DNA of 64,000 nt from Paenibacillus sp. (GCF_035645195.1 NZ_DASQNA010000010.1:62001-126000), one strand, 5' to 3'. Shown: positions 16,213-24,853, numbered from the stretch's first letter. Notes: generated from the letters alone by a model not told the origin. Numbers and translations are program-made.

Positions 16213-16842
16213 ATGCATGAACAACGGGGCGTCATGAATCGTCCGTTATGGATCGCTGCGGGTTGTTTGTTGATCAGTTTAGGACTTATCGTGCTCAAGC
16301 ATTCGGAGGTCGTCACGGGCGGAACGGCGGGGTTGACGCTGTCGCTCTCTTATATGTTCGACGTTCCGTTCGCTTTGCTGTTTTTCGTCATTAACATTCC
16401 GTTTTATTTCATCTCGGTCATTCAGATGGGATGGAACTTCACGCTGTCCACGATCGTTTCCGTCGTGTTGGTGACGCTGATGACCGCGGTCGACCGCTGG
16501 CTGCCGGATTTCGTTCTGAATATGTATCTCGGTACGTTCGTCGGCAGCGTCCTTTGCGGCATCGGCTTGACGACGCTGTTCGTCAACCGCGCTTCCTTAG
16601 GCGGGGTCAACATTATGGCCTTGTATCTGCAAAAGCGGTTCGGAACGAATCCGGGAACTGTCAACTTCGCGTTCGATACGCTCATCGTCATGCTCGGCTT
16701 CTATTCCGTCGGAGCGCTGCAAGGGGCGCTGTCGATCGCGTCGGTATTCATCGTTTCGAGCATCATCGGGTTCGCCAAGAAGAAAATATCGGTCGGCAAC
16801 CGGTTTGCGCCGAGTCCGCCGAGACGGACCGTCGCCGGGTAA
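16213..16842 (+). CDS. YitT family membrane protein
   Basis: A 209-residue five-helix membrane protein of the YitT/DUF161 family. The chosen ATG at 16213 follows GGAGAGG; a longer frame upstream has no ribosome binding site. Family features visible are HSEVVTGGTAGLTLSLSY after helix 1 and VNRASLGGVNIMALYLQ near helix 4, a Gly-rich membrane repeat that resembles transporter half-repeats. It lacks the cytoplasmic C-terminal DUF2179 domain that many YitT proteins carry, ending in a short basic tail. Its transport substrate is not known. The divergent Lrp-type gene hints at an amino acid or related metabolite. Confidence 0.88.
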   Translation: MHEQRGVMNRPLWIAAGCLLISLGLIVLKHSEVVTGGTAGLTLSLSYMFDVPFALLFFVINIPFYFISVIQMGWNFTLSTIVSVVLVTLMTAVDRWLPDFVLNMYLGTFVGSVLCGIGLTTLFVNRASLGGVNIMALYLQKRFGTNPGTVNFAFDTLIVMLGFYSVGALQGALSIASVFIVSSIIGFAKKKISVGNRFAPSPPRRTVAG

Positions 16843-16864
16843 AGAGGAACGGCCCTACCAACGA

Positions 16865-16900
16865 GAACCCCCGTCGCGGACGCGACGGGGGTTCCCGTTT
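16865..16900. terminator. Bidirectional terminator, yitT-like / aldolase
   Basis: GAACCCCCGTCGCG (16865-16878) pairs with CGCGACGGGGGTTC (16881-16894), then CCGTTT. It separates two convergent genes and can serve both. Confidence 0.85.
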
Positions 16901-16903
16901 ATG

Positions 16904-17995
16904 TTATGCGCGCTTGCCCTCGCCGAGGCGCTCGAACAGACGGTCCAGCGCCGCTGTCGGGATCGCGCCGTACCGGTCGCCGACGGCGAGCTCGAAGTAG
17001 CTGCGGTTCTCGCCGGCTGCCCTGACATAATGCGTCACTCCGACGCCCGTGCCCCGAATGACGTCCGTAAGCCACGACTCGGCCGCCTCCTTCGGCATCG
17101 ACAGATGCACATGGAACATGTTCGTGACCGGCGTCTCCGGACGCGTGGACATGCCGGGACATCGGTTGAACCGTTCGGCCAGCCGCACCGCTCCTTCGTA
17201 ATACCGCCCCATCGAATCCTTCCGCCGTTCGAAATAATAATCTGCGCTTAAGACGTATGGATAAAGGCTGATCAGATCGCCGCCGTGCCGCCGCTTCCAC
17301 ACCTTCGCCTCCGCCCCGAACGAGGCGTCCCCCGCGAGCACGGCGCCCGCGATGCCGCCGATGCCCTTGTAGACGGACAAATACACGCTGTCGAACAGGC
17401 GGCACGCTTCCTCGGCCGTTCTGCCGTAGTACGGCAGCGACTCCAGCAGCCGGGCGCCGTCCAGATGCAGCTTGATCCCGCGCTCCTTGCAATGCGAGGA
17501 GATCGTCTCGAGCTCCTCGTACGAGGGCAGCTGTCCTCCGATTTCGCGCTGGGGCAGTTCGAGCAGAATGGAAGACACCTCTTCCCTCATGTCGAGCACG
17601 TCGGCGGCGCCCAAGACGCGATCCCGGTCCGAGAGCAGCACGGCTTCGATGCCGTGCAGCTTTTTCAGCCCGTCTTCTTCGTGGATTTCGAGATGACTAA
17701 GCGGATGGTACGCGACGCGCTTCAGTCCCTTGCGGTCGCACCAGATGCGCAAAGCGATCTGCTGCGCCATCGTGCCGCTCGGGAAGAAGACGGCCGCCTC
17801 TTTGCCGAGGAACGCGGCCATCTTCGCTTCGAATCGCTCGATCGCCTCCCCGGAGCCGTACATGTCGCTCTCCAGCTCGCCGTCGACGTCGCGGAACGCT
17901 TCCTTCAGCACCTGAACGGTTCGTTCGGAGTGGCCGGCCAATCGATATGCGCTTTGCTTGAAGGCTTCTCTCAGCTTCGCTGCGGATTCGCTCAT
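16904..17995 (-). CDS. Threonine-aldolase-like PLP enzyme
   Basis: A 363-residue fold-type-I pyridoxal-phosphate enzyme of the beta-eliminating lyase/threonine aldolase group, which would cleave threonine or allo-threonine to glycine and acetaldehyde. The phosphate loop PSGTMAQQIALRIW (about 69-82), the cofactor-contacting HLDGARLLES (about 176-185) and the Schiff-base lysine in SVYKGIGG (about 208) are intact. The N-terminus is slightly longer than in LtaE enzymes. It has its own consensus promoter and is monocistronic, divergent from the TetR gene. The exact substrate among beta-hydroxy amino acids cannot be told. Confidence 0.88.
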   Translation of the reverse strand: MSESAAKLREAFKQSAYRLAGHSERTVQVLKEAFRDVDGELESDMYGSGEAIERFEAKMAAFLGKEAAVFFPSGTMAQQIALRIWCDRKGLKRVAYHPLSHLEIHEEDGLKKLHGIEAVLLSDRDRVLGAADVLDMREEVSSILLELPQREIGGQLPSYEELETISSHCKERGIKLHLDGARLLESLPYYGRTAEEACRLFDSVYLSVYKGIGGIAGAVLAGDASFGAEAKVWKRRHGGDLISLYPYVLSADYYFERRKDSMGRYYEGAVRLAERFNRCPGMSTRPETPVTNMFHVHLSMPKEAAESWLTDVIRGTGVGVTHYVRAAGENRSYFELAVGDRYGAIPTAALDRLFERLGEGKRA

Positions 17996-18060
17996 CTGCG
18001 CTTCGAACCTCCTCTTTGCCGCGGGCGAGACCCGGTTCGGGACGCTCGCTTGGTTTGTTC

Positions 18061-18090
18061 ATTATATAACCGGAGGGAATCGGCTGCCAA
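18061..18090 (-). promoter_or_regulatory. Promoter of the aldolase-like gene
   Basis: Minus strand -35 TTGGCA (18085-18090), 18-bp spacer, perfect -10 TATAAT (18061-18066). Confidence 0.75.
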
Positions 18091-18109
18091 AAAAATTGGG
18101 ATGATGGTA

Positions 18110-18151
18110 TTGACATTATTTTCATGAGGGTGTAATTTATTGATCAATAAA
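18110..18151 (+). promoter_or_regulatory. tetR promoter with 16-bp palindromic operator
   Basis: Consensus -35 TTGACA (18110-18115), 17-bp spacer and -10 TAATTT (18133-18138). The perfect palindrome TTTATTGATCAATAAA (18136-18151) overlaps the end of the -10 and the start point, as expected for autorepression. Confidence 0.8.
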
Positions 18152-18180
18152 TAACCGAACGAAAGGATGTCTCCTTCCCC

Positions 18181-18720
18181 ATGAGTCCTAAAGAAGACGC
18201 CGGCGAGCGCAAACGGCAAATTCTCGCGGCGGCCGCGGCGTTATTCGCGGAATTCGGCTACTACAAGACGACGACCGCGGACGTGGCCCGCGCCGTCGGC
18301 GTCACGCAGCCGTACATTTTCCACTTTTTCAAATCGAAGGAGGAGCTGTACTTGGCCGTCCTGAAGCAGGCGAACGAGCGCATTCTGCATGCGTTCGAGG
18401 CGGCGGACGCCCCTCCGGAGCTGCTCCCGGAGACGATGGGACGCGCGTTCACGGATCTGCTCGTCGATTACCGCAACGAAATTTTGCTCGTCATGACGGC
18501 GTTCACGATCCCGGAGCCGGCGATCCGCGAGTATACGCGGAAGGAATTCGACGCCGTGTACGATCGCATCAAGGAGCGTTTCGAAGCGGCCGGGTTGCCG
18601 AACTCGGAATTTCTCGCCAGCAACTTCATCGGCCAAGGGCTGATTTTGACGATGTCCGAAGCGCTTGATCTGCCGCGCATTTGCGCCTGGAACGATAAAC
18701 ATCCCCGCGCGAACTCGTAG
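18181..18720 (+). CDS. TetR/AcrR-family repressor
   Basis: A 179-residue repressor. The N-terminal helix-turn-helix (about 10-56) reads GERKRQILAAAAALFAEFGY and TTADVARAVGVTQPYIFHFF, matching the family. The C-terminal ligand domain is all helical. Its promoter holds a perfect 16-bp palindrome and the same sequence with one change sits in the promoter of the downstream DHA2-type exporter, so it should repress itself and the pump, and release both on binding an exported compound. A small hairpin (CCCGC 18772-18776 with GCGGG 18783-18787) followed by a T-rich run separates the two genes, so they have separate promoters. Confidence 0.93.
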   Translation: MSPKEDAGERKRQILAAAAALFAEFGYYKTTTADVARAVGVTQPYIFHFFKSKEELYLAVLKQANERILHAFEAADAPPELLPETMGRAFTDLLVDYRNEILLVMTAFTIPEPAIREYTRKEFDAVYDRIKERFEAAGLPNSEFLASNFIGQGLILTMSEALDLPRICAWNDKHPRANS

Positions 18721-18796
18721 CCGGGTCGCGGCGCTGCCGGCAACGCGCGAACCGACTCGCCGGCGGCGCGTCCCGCTTTATTGCGGGCACTTCTTT

Positions 18797-18826
18797 TTGG
18801 CTCAAATTTATTTATCAATAAATAAT
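18797..18826 (+). promoter_or_regulatory. MFS exporter promoter with TetR operator
   Basis: -35 TTGGCT (18797-18802), 18-bp spacer, -10 AATAAT (18821-18826). The spacer contains TTTATTTATCAATAAA (18807-18822), differing at one base from the operator in front of the TetR gene, so the repressor would cover the -35 to -10 region. Confidence 0.75.
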
Positions 18827-18847
18827 AATTAGGAGTTGATCATCCCC

Positions 18848-20275
18848 ATGTTTACCCCTGCTCGCATTCGTTTGTTGTCCGTCACCTGCATCGCCTTGTT
18901 TATGGCTATGCTCGACAATTTGGTGCTGGGCGTCGCCCTGCCGTCGATCCAACGTTCCTTCTCCGCCGACGTCTCCGATCTGGAATGGTTCATGAACGCG
19001 TACACGCTCGCTTTCTCCGTGCTGCTCATTCCGTTCAGCGTGCTCGGCGAACGGTTCGGCCGCAAGCGCGTCTTCCTCGCCGGCGTCGCGATGTTCACGG
19101 CCGGCTCCGCTCTCGCGGGGCTTAGCGGCAGCTCGATGGAGCTCATTCTCGCCAGAGCGCTTCAGGGCGTCGGCGGCGCGGCCATCGTCCCGCTCAGCCT
19201 GACGCTCGTGAACGCGGCGTTCCCCGCGAACCTGCGGGCCGCGGCGCTCGGCATCTGGTCCGGCATTTCGGGACTCGGCCTGTCGATCGGACCGCTCGTC
19301 GGCGGCCTGATCGTCGAAGGCGCTCCGTGGCAGCTCATCTTCTGGGTGAACGTGCCCGTCGGCGCGCTGGCACTCGTGTTCGGCTCGCTGTGGCTTCCGG
19401 AATCGCGCGGCGAGCGCAAGCCGATCGATCCGCTGGGCATCGCGCTCATCGGCTCCGGTCTGTTCTGCCTCGTCTACGGTCTCGAGCACGGCAACGCGGA
19501 CGGCTGGACTTCCGTGAAGGTCGTCGGCCTGCTGACCGGCGGCGCCCTGCTGCTGACGCTCTTCTACTTCTGGGAACGTTCGCGGAAGGAGCCGTTCGTC
19601 CGCTTCGAGCTGTTCCGCAGCGGCTCCTACGCCGCGTACATCTTCACCGGCTTTTGGATGAACGCGGGCATCTTCGGCTCCATTTTCCTGCTCACGCTGT
19701 TCCTGCAGCAGGCGCAAGGATATTCCGCGCTGGAAGCGGGCGTCCGGACGATGGCGTGGACCGGCTGCACGATGGCGGCGGCGCCTCTCGCCGGGCTCGC
19801 GATTTCGAAATTCGGCACGAAGACGGTGCTCGGCGCGGGACTGCTGCTCCAAACGATCGCGCTGGCGGGCTTCGGGCTGCTCATCGCGGCGAACGGCGTC
19901 GACTTCCCGTTCTTGGTTCAAGCGCCGCTCATGATGCTCGCCGGCACGGGCATGGGGCTCAGCTTCACCCCGCTCGCCCACGGCGTGCTGTCCTCGGTGC
20001 CGGAAGCGTCCGCGGCGGAAGCGAGCGGCATCAGCAACGCGGTCCGCGAGCTCGGCGGCGTGTTCGGCATCGCGATCGGCGCGACGATCTTCCAGTCGGG
20101 TTCCGCGATTCAGTCGCCGGCCGACTTCGGCAGTCACGTCGTGCCCGCGCTGTACGCCAGCTCCGCCATGATCGCGGCCGCGTGGATCGCGCTGGCGGCG
20201 TTCGCCCGAAGCGGCGCGGCGCGGCGGAACGCCGAAGCCGAAGGCGCGGCGAAGCCGGTCGGCAGCGCCGGCTGA
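18848..20275 (+). CDS. DHA2-type MFS multidrug exporter
   Basis: A 475-residue drug:proton antiporter of the EmrB/QacA (14-helix) family. ATG 18848 is chosen over an in-frame TTG 12 bases upstream because the AGGAG lies directly against that TTG. Motif D1-like LDNLVLGVALPSIQ is in helix 1, the A motif GERFGRKRVFLAG between helices 2 and 3, the C-like motif GLSIGPLVGGLIVEG in helix 5. Asp in helix 1 (LDN) is the usual cation-recognition residue. The gene is controlled by the upstream TetR-type repressor through an operator inside its promoter. Likely exports hydrophobic cations, biocides or a self-made metabolite. Confidence 0.93.
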   Translation: MFTPARIRLLSVTCIALFMAMLDNLVLGVALPSIQRSFSADVSDLEWFMNAYTLAFSVLLIPFSVLGERFGRKRVFLAGVAMFTAGSALAGLSGSSMELILARALQGVGGAAIVPLSLTLVNAAFPANLRAAALGIWSGISGLGLSIGPLVGGLIVEGAPWQLIFWVNVPVGALALVFGSLWLPESRGERKPIDPLGIALIGSGLFCLVYGLEHGNADGWTSVKVVGLLTGGALLLTLFYFWERSRKEPFVRFELFRSGSYAAYIFTGFWMNAGIFGSIFLLTLFLQQAQGYSALEAGVRTMAWTGCTMAAAPLAGLAISKFGTKTVLGAGLLLQTIALAGFGLLIAANGVDFPFLVQAPLMMLAGTGMGLSFTPLAHGVLSSVPEASAAEASGISNAVRELGGVFGIAIGATIFQSGSAIQSPADFGSHVVPALYASSAMIAAAWIALAAFARSGAARRNAEAEGAAKPVGSAG

Positions 20276-20350
20276 CAGCCCTTCCCGCGGCCCTTTCGCG
20301 GCCCTTCCGCGGTCCGTTCCGAGCGCGTCCGAGCCGCCGGCGCCGCCGAT

Positions 20351-20379
20351 GTGAAAATGAATCGAAACTGTGCTACAAT
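20351..20379 (+). promoter_or_regulatory. udk promoter
   Basis: -35 GTGAAA (20351-20356), 17-bp spacer, -10 TACAAT (20374-20379), about 45 bp before the start codon. Confidence 0.65.
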
Positions 20380-20424
20380 ACTGAAATTACCTTAGCACAC
20401 ACGTTCGGAGGGTATTCGATTCTC

Positions 20425-21051
20425 ATGCTCATCATCGGTATCGCCGGCGGCACCGGATCCGGCAAAACGACGGTAGCCCGCTCCGTCATCGACCGTTTGG
20501 GAACGGATAAAGTGACCTTTATCTCCCAAGACAACTACTATAAGGATCACTCGCATCTGGAGTTCTCCGAGCGCGAGACGATCAACTACGACCATCCGTT
20601 CGCTTTCGATAACGATCTGCTCGTCGAGCATCTGCTCGCTCTGCAGTCAGGCCGCACCGCCTACGCGCCCGTCTACGACTTCACGAAGCACGCCCGCTTC
20701 CCGGATCGAACGGTGGAGCTTGCGCCGAACAACATCGTCATCATCGAAGGGCTGCACGTGCTGTCCGACGAGAAGGTGCGCCAGCTGCTGGATATCAAAG
20801 TGTTCGTCGACACCGACCCCGACGTGCGCATTCTGCGCCGCGTGCTGCGGGACATCCAGGAACGCGGACGGACGATCCAGTCCATCCACGACCAGTATTT
20901 GAACACGGTCAAGCCGATGCACGAAGCGTTCATCGAGCCGTCCAAAAAATACGCCGACATCATTATCCCCGAAGGCGGGCACAACGAAGTCGGCATTCAG
21001 CTGCTGTCTATTTTGACGGAAAAATATTTGTCCGGCGGGCGCTTCGACTGA
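20425..21051 (+). CDS. udk: Uridine kinase
   Basis: A 208-residue cytosolic kinase of the pyrimidine salvage route, phosphorylating uridine and cytidine with ATP or GTP. The P-loop is GIAGGTGSGKTT (residues 5-16), followed by ISQDNYYKDHSHL, NYDHPFAFDNDLL (nucleoside-binding segment), IIEGLHVLSDEK and the Arg-rich lid RRVLRDIQERGRTI. The C-terminal QYLNTVKPMHEAFIEPSKK is also conserved. The ATG has GGAGGG upstream. Length matches Bacillus Udk. It has its own promoter and terminator, so is monocistronic and unrelated to the exporter gene before it. Confidence 0.96.
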   Translation: MLIIGIAGGTGSGKTTVARSVIDRLGTDKVTFISQDNYYKDHSHLEFSERETINYDHPFAFDNDLLVEHLLALQSGRTAYAPVYDFTKHARFPDRTVELAPNNIVIIEGLHVLSDEKVRQLLDIKVFVDTDPDVRILRRVLRDIQERGRTIQSIHDQYLNTVKPMHEAFIEPSKKYADIIIPEGGHNEVGIQLLSILTEKYLSGGRFD

Positions 21052-21076
21052 ACGCGCGCGGCGGCGCAACGCGCAA

Positions 21077-21110
21077 GGCCCGGGATCCGACCGATCCCGG
21101 GCCGTTTCTC
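21077..21110 (+). terminator. udk terminator
   Basis: GGCCCGGGATC (21077-21087) and GATCCCGGGCC (21093-21103) form an 11-bp stem with a 5-base loop, followed by GTTTCTC. Confidence 0.85.
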
Positions 21111-22135
21111 TATATCCGAAGCATGACTTTCTCGCCGCGCCGGGCGCTCTCGATCGCCCCGAACACCATCGCCATGCTCTTAATGTTGTCGGACGCGTCC
21201 GTCTCGGCGGGCCGGTTCTCCTGCAGGGAGGCGAACATTTCGTCGAGACAGCCGGCGTGACCTTCGCGCCCGTCCCAAAGGATCGGAAGCTCCCGCTCCA
21301 CGGCCGGCTGCAGGAACAGCCCCGGCTGCGCCTCTTCCACGACCTGGCTTCGCGGCGCCTCGCGGCCGTCCCAACGGATCGTCCCGCGGCTTCCCGTCAT
21401 GCGCCAATCCGCCTCCCACGACGTCGAGAATCCTTCCGCGCACCACGAGCCACGGTAGCTGAACACCGAACCGTCGCTCATTTCGAAGATGCAGATCGCG
21501 GACGCATTGCCCCGGTACCAAGACCCCGGGGGATTGTATTCGTGGCAGTATACGGACACGGGATCGGCTCCGCTCATGAAGCGGGCCTGATCGAACGTAT
21601 GGATCGCCATATCCAATATGAGCGGGCTGTCCATCAGCTCGCGGAAGCCGCCGAAATGCGGCCCGAGGAAAAAGTCGGCGTGCAGCGAGCCAACGGAGCC
21701 GATCGCCCCGGCGGCCGCGGCGTCGCGGACGGCGCGAATGTGCGGGTGGTACCGGCGGTTTTGCATAACGGCGTACCGCCGGCCCGTCGTCCGCGTCAGG
21801 GCGAGCAGCTCCCGCGCATCGTCCATCGACTCCGCCATCGGCTTCTCGCCGAAGACGTGGCAGCCGGCTTGAAGCGCCGTCGACACGACCCGCTTATGGC
21901 TGGACGGCACGGTGACGTCGAAGACGAGATTCGCGTCCGTCTCCGCGATCGCCCGTTCCAAATCGGTAAATGCGGGGACGCGCAATTGATGGCGTTCCGC
22001 GGCCGCGAGCGCCGACTCCTCCCGGATGTCGACGAGGCCGACGATGTCGGCGTCGTCCCGCCCCTTCGCGTACTCGATCCACGCGTTCGACATGGCGCCG
22101 CACCCTGCGACGACGATTCGATACCTTTGTTCCAT
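21110..22135 (-). CDS. Gfo/Idh/MocA-family oxidoreductase
   Basis: A 341-residue NAD(P)-dependent sugar or polyol dehydrogenase. The Rossmann domain starts RYRIVVAGCGAMSNAWIEY (GxGxxS variant of the glycine motif), EKPMAES (near 97-103) supplies the conserved catalytic-site lysine, and the C-terminal alpha/beta domain carries DMAIHTFDQARFMSG, where His is the likely second catalytic residue. No lipoprotein or sugar permease gene lies next to it, so the substrate is open. It is convergent with udk and shares its terminator region. Confidence 0.9.
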   Translation of the reverse strand: MEQRYRIVVAGCGAMSNAWIEYAKGRDDADIVGLVDIREESALAAAERHQLRVPAFTDLERAIAETDANLVFDVTVPSSHKRVVSTALQAGCHVFGEKPMAESMDDARELLALTRTTGRRYAVMQNRRYHPHIRAVRDAAAAGAIGSVGSLHADFFLGPHFGGFRELMDSPLILDMAIHTFDQARFMSGADPVSVYCHEYNPPGSWYRGNASAICIFEMSDGSVFSYRGSWCAEGFSTSWEADWRMTGSRGTIRWDGREAPRSQVVEEAQPGLFLQPAVERELPILWDGREGHAGCLDEMFASLQENRPAETDASDNIKSMAMVFGAIESARRGEKVMLRI

Positions 22136-22275
22136 GCTTCCCTCTCCACCGCCTGTTCCGCCGACTCTCGTCGGCTCATATTTCGTACCGTCGGCAATTG
22201 CGCCGCTAGCATTGCCGGACTGCTGCCGGCTCGAGCTCCGGCTCCTCCTGCGTACCTTACCCTTTATATGGCTGC

Positions 22276-23397
22276 TTATATGGCTGCTTGAACGGAAGTC
22301 CTATTAGCATTGTAGTATTGTTCGATGTCCGTCCACCGCTCCAGCGCGATGCGCACGATGTCGGGATCGAATTGCGTGCCGGCGTTGTTCCGGATCTCCT
22401 CGATCACATCGGCCATGTCCAACGCGTTCCGATACGCCCGGTTCGAGCACATCGCGTCGATCGCGTCGGCCACGCCCAGCACGCGGCCGATGAGCGGAAT
22501 TTGCTCCGCCCGCTGGCCGAGCGGGTAGCCCCTCCCGTCCCAACGCTCGTGGTGGTGGAGCACGCCGACGACGATTTCCTGCGGGATGTTCAGGTTGGAG
22601 CACAGCTTGGCGCCGTTCGTCGTATGCTCCTTCATCAGCCGGTATTCCTCGTCCGAGAGGCGTCCCTTCTTCAAGAGTATGCTGTCCGGAATCGAAAGCT
22701 TGCCGACGTCGTGAATCAGCCCGCAATTATATACCGTCTGCGGATTCAATCCCGGGATCCGTTCGGAGAGCAAGCTGGCGATATGCGCCACGCGCTCCGA
22801 ATGCCCTTGGGTGTAGGCGTCTTTCGCCTCCACGCTTTGCGACAACGTCAGGATCGTCTGAAGGTGCCGCGCCTCCGCCATGTATCGCCAGCGGAGCTCT
22901 TTCACGACGAAGTAAATGATGAAGACGAGGATGAGAAACACGGTCAGGACGTCCAACAAAATGACCGTCTGCTGCGCCGGCTCGCTCTCGTCGAACAAAA
23001 ACAGGATCGACAAGACGACGTTGAGCACGAGCGACGCCGCCGACGCGAAAATATAAATGCCTCGCCCTTGGAACAGCAGCGAAAACACGGGGATGAGCAC
23101 GAACACGCCCGCGAGCGCCCACTCCCGCATGAGGACGAACACGAGCGAGACGATGAGCAGCGCATTCCCGACTAGCACGTACGGCGCGAATCTGTCGGGC
23201 AGGAGCTTATGCGCGAGCGAGGGCAAAAACCCGATCCCCAGGATAGCCGCCAGCGTCTCGTAATGGTTCGCGGGGTAAATCCAATAATGCCGCAGGGATA
23301 AGATAAGCAGCGCGAAATACGTTGACGCATGTCCGATCGCCATCAATTTGCCGGCCTTCGTGGACGTTAGCCGGCGTAAGCGCGAAACACCTTCCAT
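22276..23397 (-). CDS. Membrane HD-GYP c-di-GMP phosphodiesterase
   Basis: A 373-residue protein with about six N-terminal transmembrane helices (residues 20-165) and a C-terminal HD-GYP domain (about 185-355). The metal and catalytic motifs are intact: GHSERVAHIA, GLIHDVGKL, HHHERWDGRGYP, and ADAIDAMCSNRAYR, so hydrolysis of cyclic di-GMP is expected. The ATG at 23397 has AAGGGAAG at good spacing; an in-frame ATG 18 bases upstream is poorer. The membrane part probably senses a signal or anchors the enzyme. It could act with the diguanylate cyclases at 46 and 55 kb. Confidence 0.92.
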   Translation of the reverse strand: MEGVSRLRRLTSTKAGKLMAIGHASTYFALLILSLRHYWIYPANHYETLAAILGIGFLPSLAHKLLPDRFAPYVLVGNALLIVSLVFVLMREWALAGVFVLIPVFSLLFQGRGIYIFASAASLVLNVVLSILFLFDESEPAQQTVILLDVLTVFLILVFIIYFVVKELRWRYMAEARHLQTILTLSQSVEAKDAYTQGHSERVAHIASLLSERIPGLNPQTVYNCGLIHDVGKLSIPDSILLKKGRLSDEEYRLMKEHTTNGAKLCSNLNIPQEIVVGVLHHHERWDGRGYPLGQRAEQIPLIGRVLGVADAIDAMCSNRAYRNALDMADVIEEIRNNAGTQFDPDIVRIALERWTDIEQYYNANRTSVQAAI

Positions 23398-23576
23398 GCT
23401 GCGTCTTCCCTTCATGCTGTGTCGTTGTCTCCATTATATAAAGAATGCCCGTGCTCGTACATGACCTTTCTTATAGGGCGGCGAGCCTTCTTTTATCGAA
23501 ATAACAGGCAGGATATTGGAACTGATTACCGAATACAATGGCGTATAAAGCAACAATATGGAAAAGGAGACTGCAT

Positions 23577-23915
23577 ATGTATTCAAAAGACGAAAGAATG
23601 TTCGGCATGCTTTGCCACCTAATTGCTCTGATCGGATTTGTGATCCCGTTAGGATCGATCATCGGCCCGCTTGTAATTTGGTTAATCAAAAGGGACACCT
23701 CCTCCTTTATCGATAGCAATGGGAGGGAATCGCTCAACTTCCAAATCAGCGTTGCCATTTACGGGATCGCGTCAGCCATTCTCATTCTCGTAGGGATTGG
23801 CATTATTCTTTCGATCGCCGTAGGCATCTTCTGGCTCGTGATGACGATTATCGCTTCCGTTAAGGCGAATGATGGCGTTGCATACCGGTATCCGTTGACG
23901 ATCCGCTTCCTGTAA
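23577..23915 (+). CDS. DUF4870-family small membrane protein
   Basis: A 112-residue protein with three transmembrane helices. Start ATG 23577 has AAAAGGAG upstream; the longer frame upstream lacks one. The family signature is visible in DERMFGMLCHLIALIGFVIP, LVIWLIKRDTSSFIDSNGRE and ESLNFQISVAIYGIAS, and the C-terminal YPLTIRFL. The function of the family is unknown. It marks the start of a lower-GC patch that runs to about 25.6 kb. Confidence 0.85.
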   Translation: MYSKDERMFGMLCHLIALIGFVIPLGSIIGPLVIWLIKRDTSSFIDSNGRESLNFQISVAIYGIASAILILVGIGIILSIAVGIFWLVMTIIASVKANDGVAYRYPLTIRFL

Positions 23916-23959
23916 TTGAATGCAAGAAAGCTCCACAGCTAAAGGACATGAGAGTTATG

Positions 23960-24015
23960 AACAGGCTGCCTGCATCAACGGCAGCCTGTTGAACTAACTG
24001 GGCAGTAGAGTTCAA
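23960..24015. repeat. Two adjacent inverted repeats before the APH gene
   Basis: AACAGGCTGCC (23960-23970) pairs with GGCAGCCTGTT (23980-23990), and directly next to it TTGAACT (23989-23995) pairs with AGTTCAA (24009-24015). There is no T-run, so a plain terminator is unlikely. The pair could be a mobile-element end or a cassette boundary. Confidence 0.4.
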
Positions 24016-24061
24016 GCAAAAGGATTGGCTAAAATGAGGGGAAATATAGAGGTGGCTACTT

Positions 24062-24853
24062 ATGCTTCCAATCAAAGTTGACGAAATCCCCAACGAAATA
24101 ATCGACTGCTTAGATTCAATTAATGACATTAAATTTCCAAGACAAGGTCATACATCTGATGTTGGAATAGTTGAAAGTGCGAAGGGGCGCTTTATTTTAA
24201 AACGTACAAAGGGCAAGCAGTATTGTTCTTGGTTAACCAATGAAGTACGCATCCTTAAATATCTAAACAATACACCGTTGCCAATACCCAATGTTTACTT
24301 ATTTGTGGAGCAAACAAAAGAGAATCAATCATGGGCATTACTACAATATTTCGAAGGGGAAACCTTGAGGCAAGCATTACCTAATGAGAAGAATAAGAAT
24401 AAAAAGCATGAAATGATATTCGAATTTGGTGCAGTCTTAGCACAAATTCATTCAACTCCATGCCCAAAAGATATAATGTGGGATTCTGATTGGTTGGAAG
24501 AAATGTTGCGGCGAGCAGAATTTAATCTTAAAAATGATTCGGTCGATGGAACGCCTGAATTACTGGAGGAATTAAAAACAAACAAACCCGCGCCAGTAAA
24601 AAATACCTTAATTCATGGTGATTTTACTATTGATAATGTCATTTTTCATGATGGAAAAGTAACTAGCGTTATTGATTGGAGCGGCGGCGCGTTTGGAGAC
24701 CCAAGATATGATTTATCATTAGCGATTCGACCGAAGCCCAATGCTATTGAAACTAAATCGGAAATTGATGCTTTCTTTGAAGGATACGGAAAAAAGATAT
24801 TAGATGAGCGAGAGTACAAATATTTTGAAAACGGACTGTACGCATTTTTCTAA
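24062..24853 (+). CDS. Aminoglycoside phosphotransferase-family kinase
   Basis: A 263-residue APH/choline-kinase-fold protein. The catalytic loop LIHGDFTIDNVIFHDG (about 182-197) and the metal-binding VIDWSGGAFGDPRYDLSLA (about 203-221) are intact; the N-lobe has FILKRTKGKQ as probable ATP lysine region and FEGETLRQA. Family members phosphorylate aminoglycosides, macrolides, homoserine or other small hydroxylated compounds; the substrate cannot be read from sequence. The gene is strongly AT-rich in a GC-rich genome, with codon use unlike its neighbours, and is preceded by unusual inverted repeats. Both points support horizontal transfer. Confidence 0.82.
   Translation: MLPIKVDEIPNEIIDCLDSINDIKFPRQGHTSDVGIVESAKGRFILKRTKGKQYCSWLTNEVRILKYLNNTPLPIPNVYLFVEQTKENQSWALLQYFEGETLRQALPNEKNKNKKHEMIFEFGAVLAQIHSTPCPKDIMWDSDWLEEMLRRAEFNLKNDSVDGTPELLEELKTNKPAPVKNTLIHGDFTIDNVIFHDGKVTSVIDWSGGAFGDPRYDLSLAIRPKPNAIETKSEIDAFFEGYGKKILDEREYKYFENGLYAFF

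Noticed and set aside
20281-20345. GC-rich CCCTTCCGCGG-like short repeats between the exporter and udk genes
   Set aside because: Only a few imperfect copies of a short GC-rich motif; probably chance in this base composition, or a weak terminator of the exporter gene.
19327-21051. 574-codon frame joining the exporter region to uridine kinase
   Set aside because: Only the last 208 codons are real (udk from 20425 with its own ribosome binding site and promoter); the first part is an out-of-frame shadow of the exporter gene.
23960-24015. Integron attC-type recombination site
   Set aside because: One GTTGAAC core-like segment is present but the partner core and the bulged-stem layout are not convincing, and no integrase was seen.
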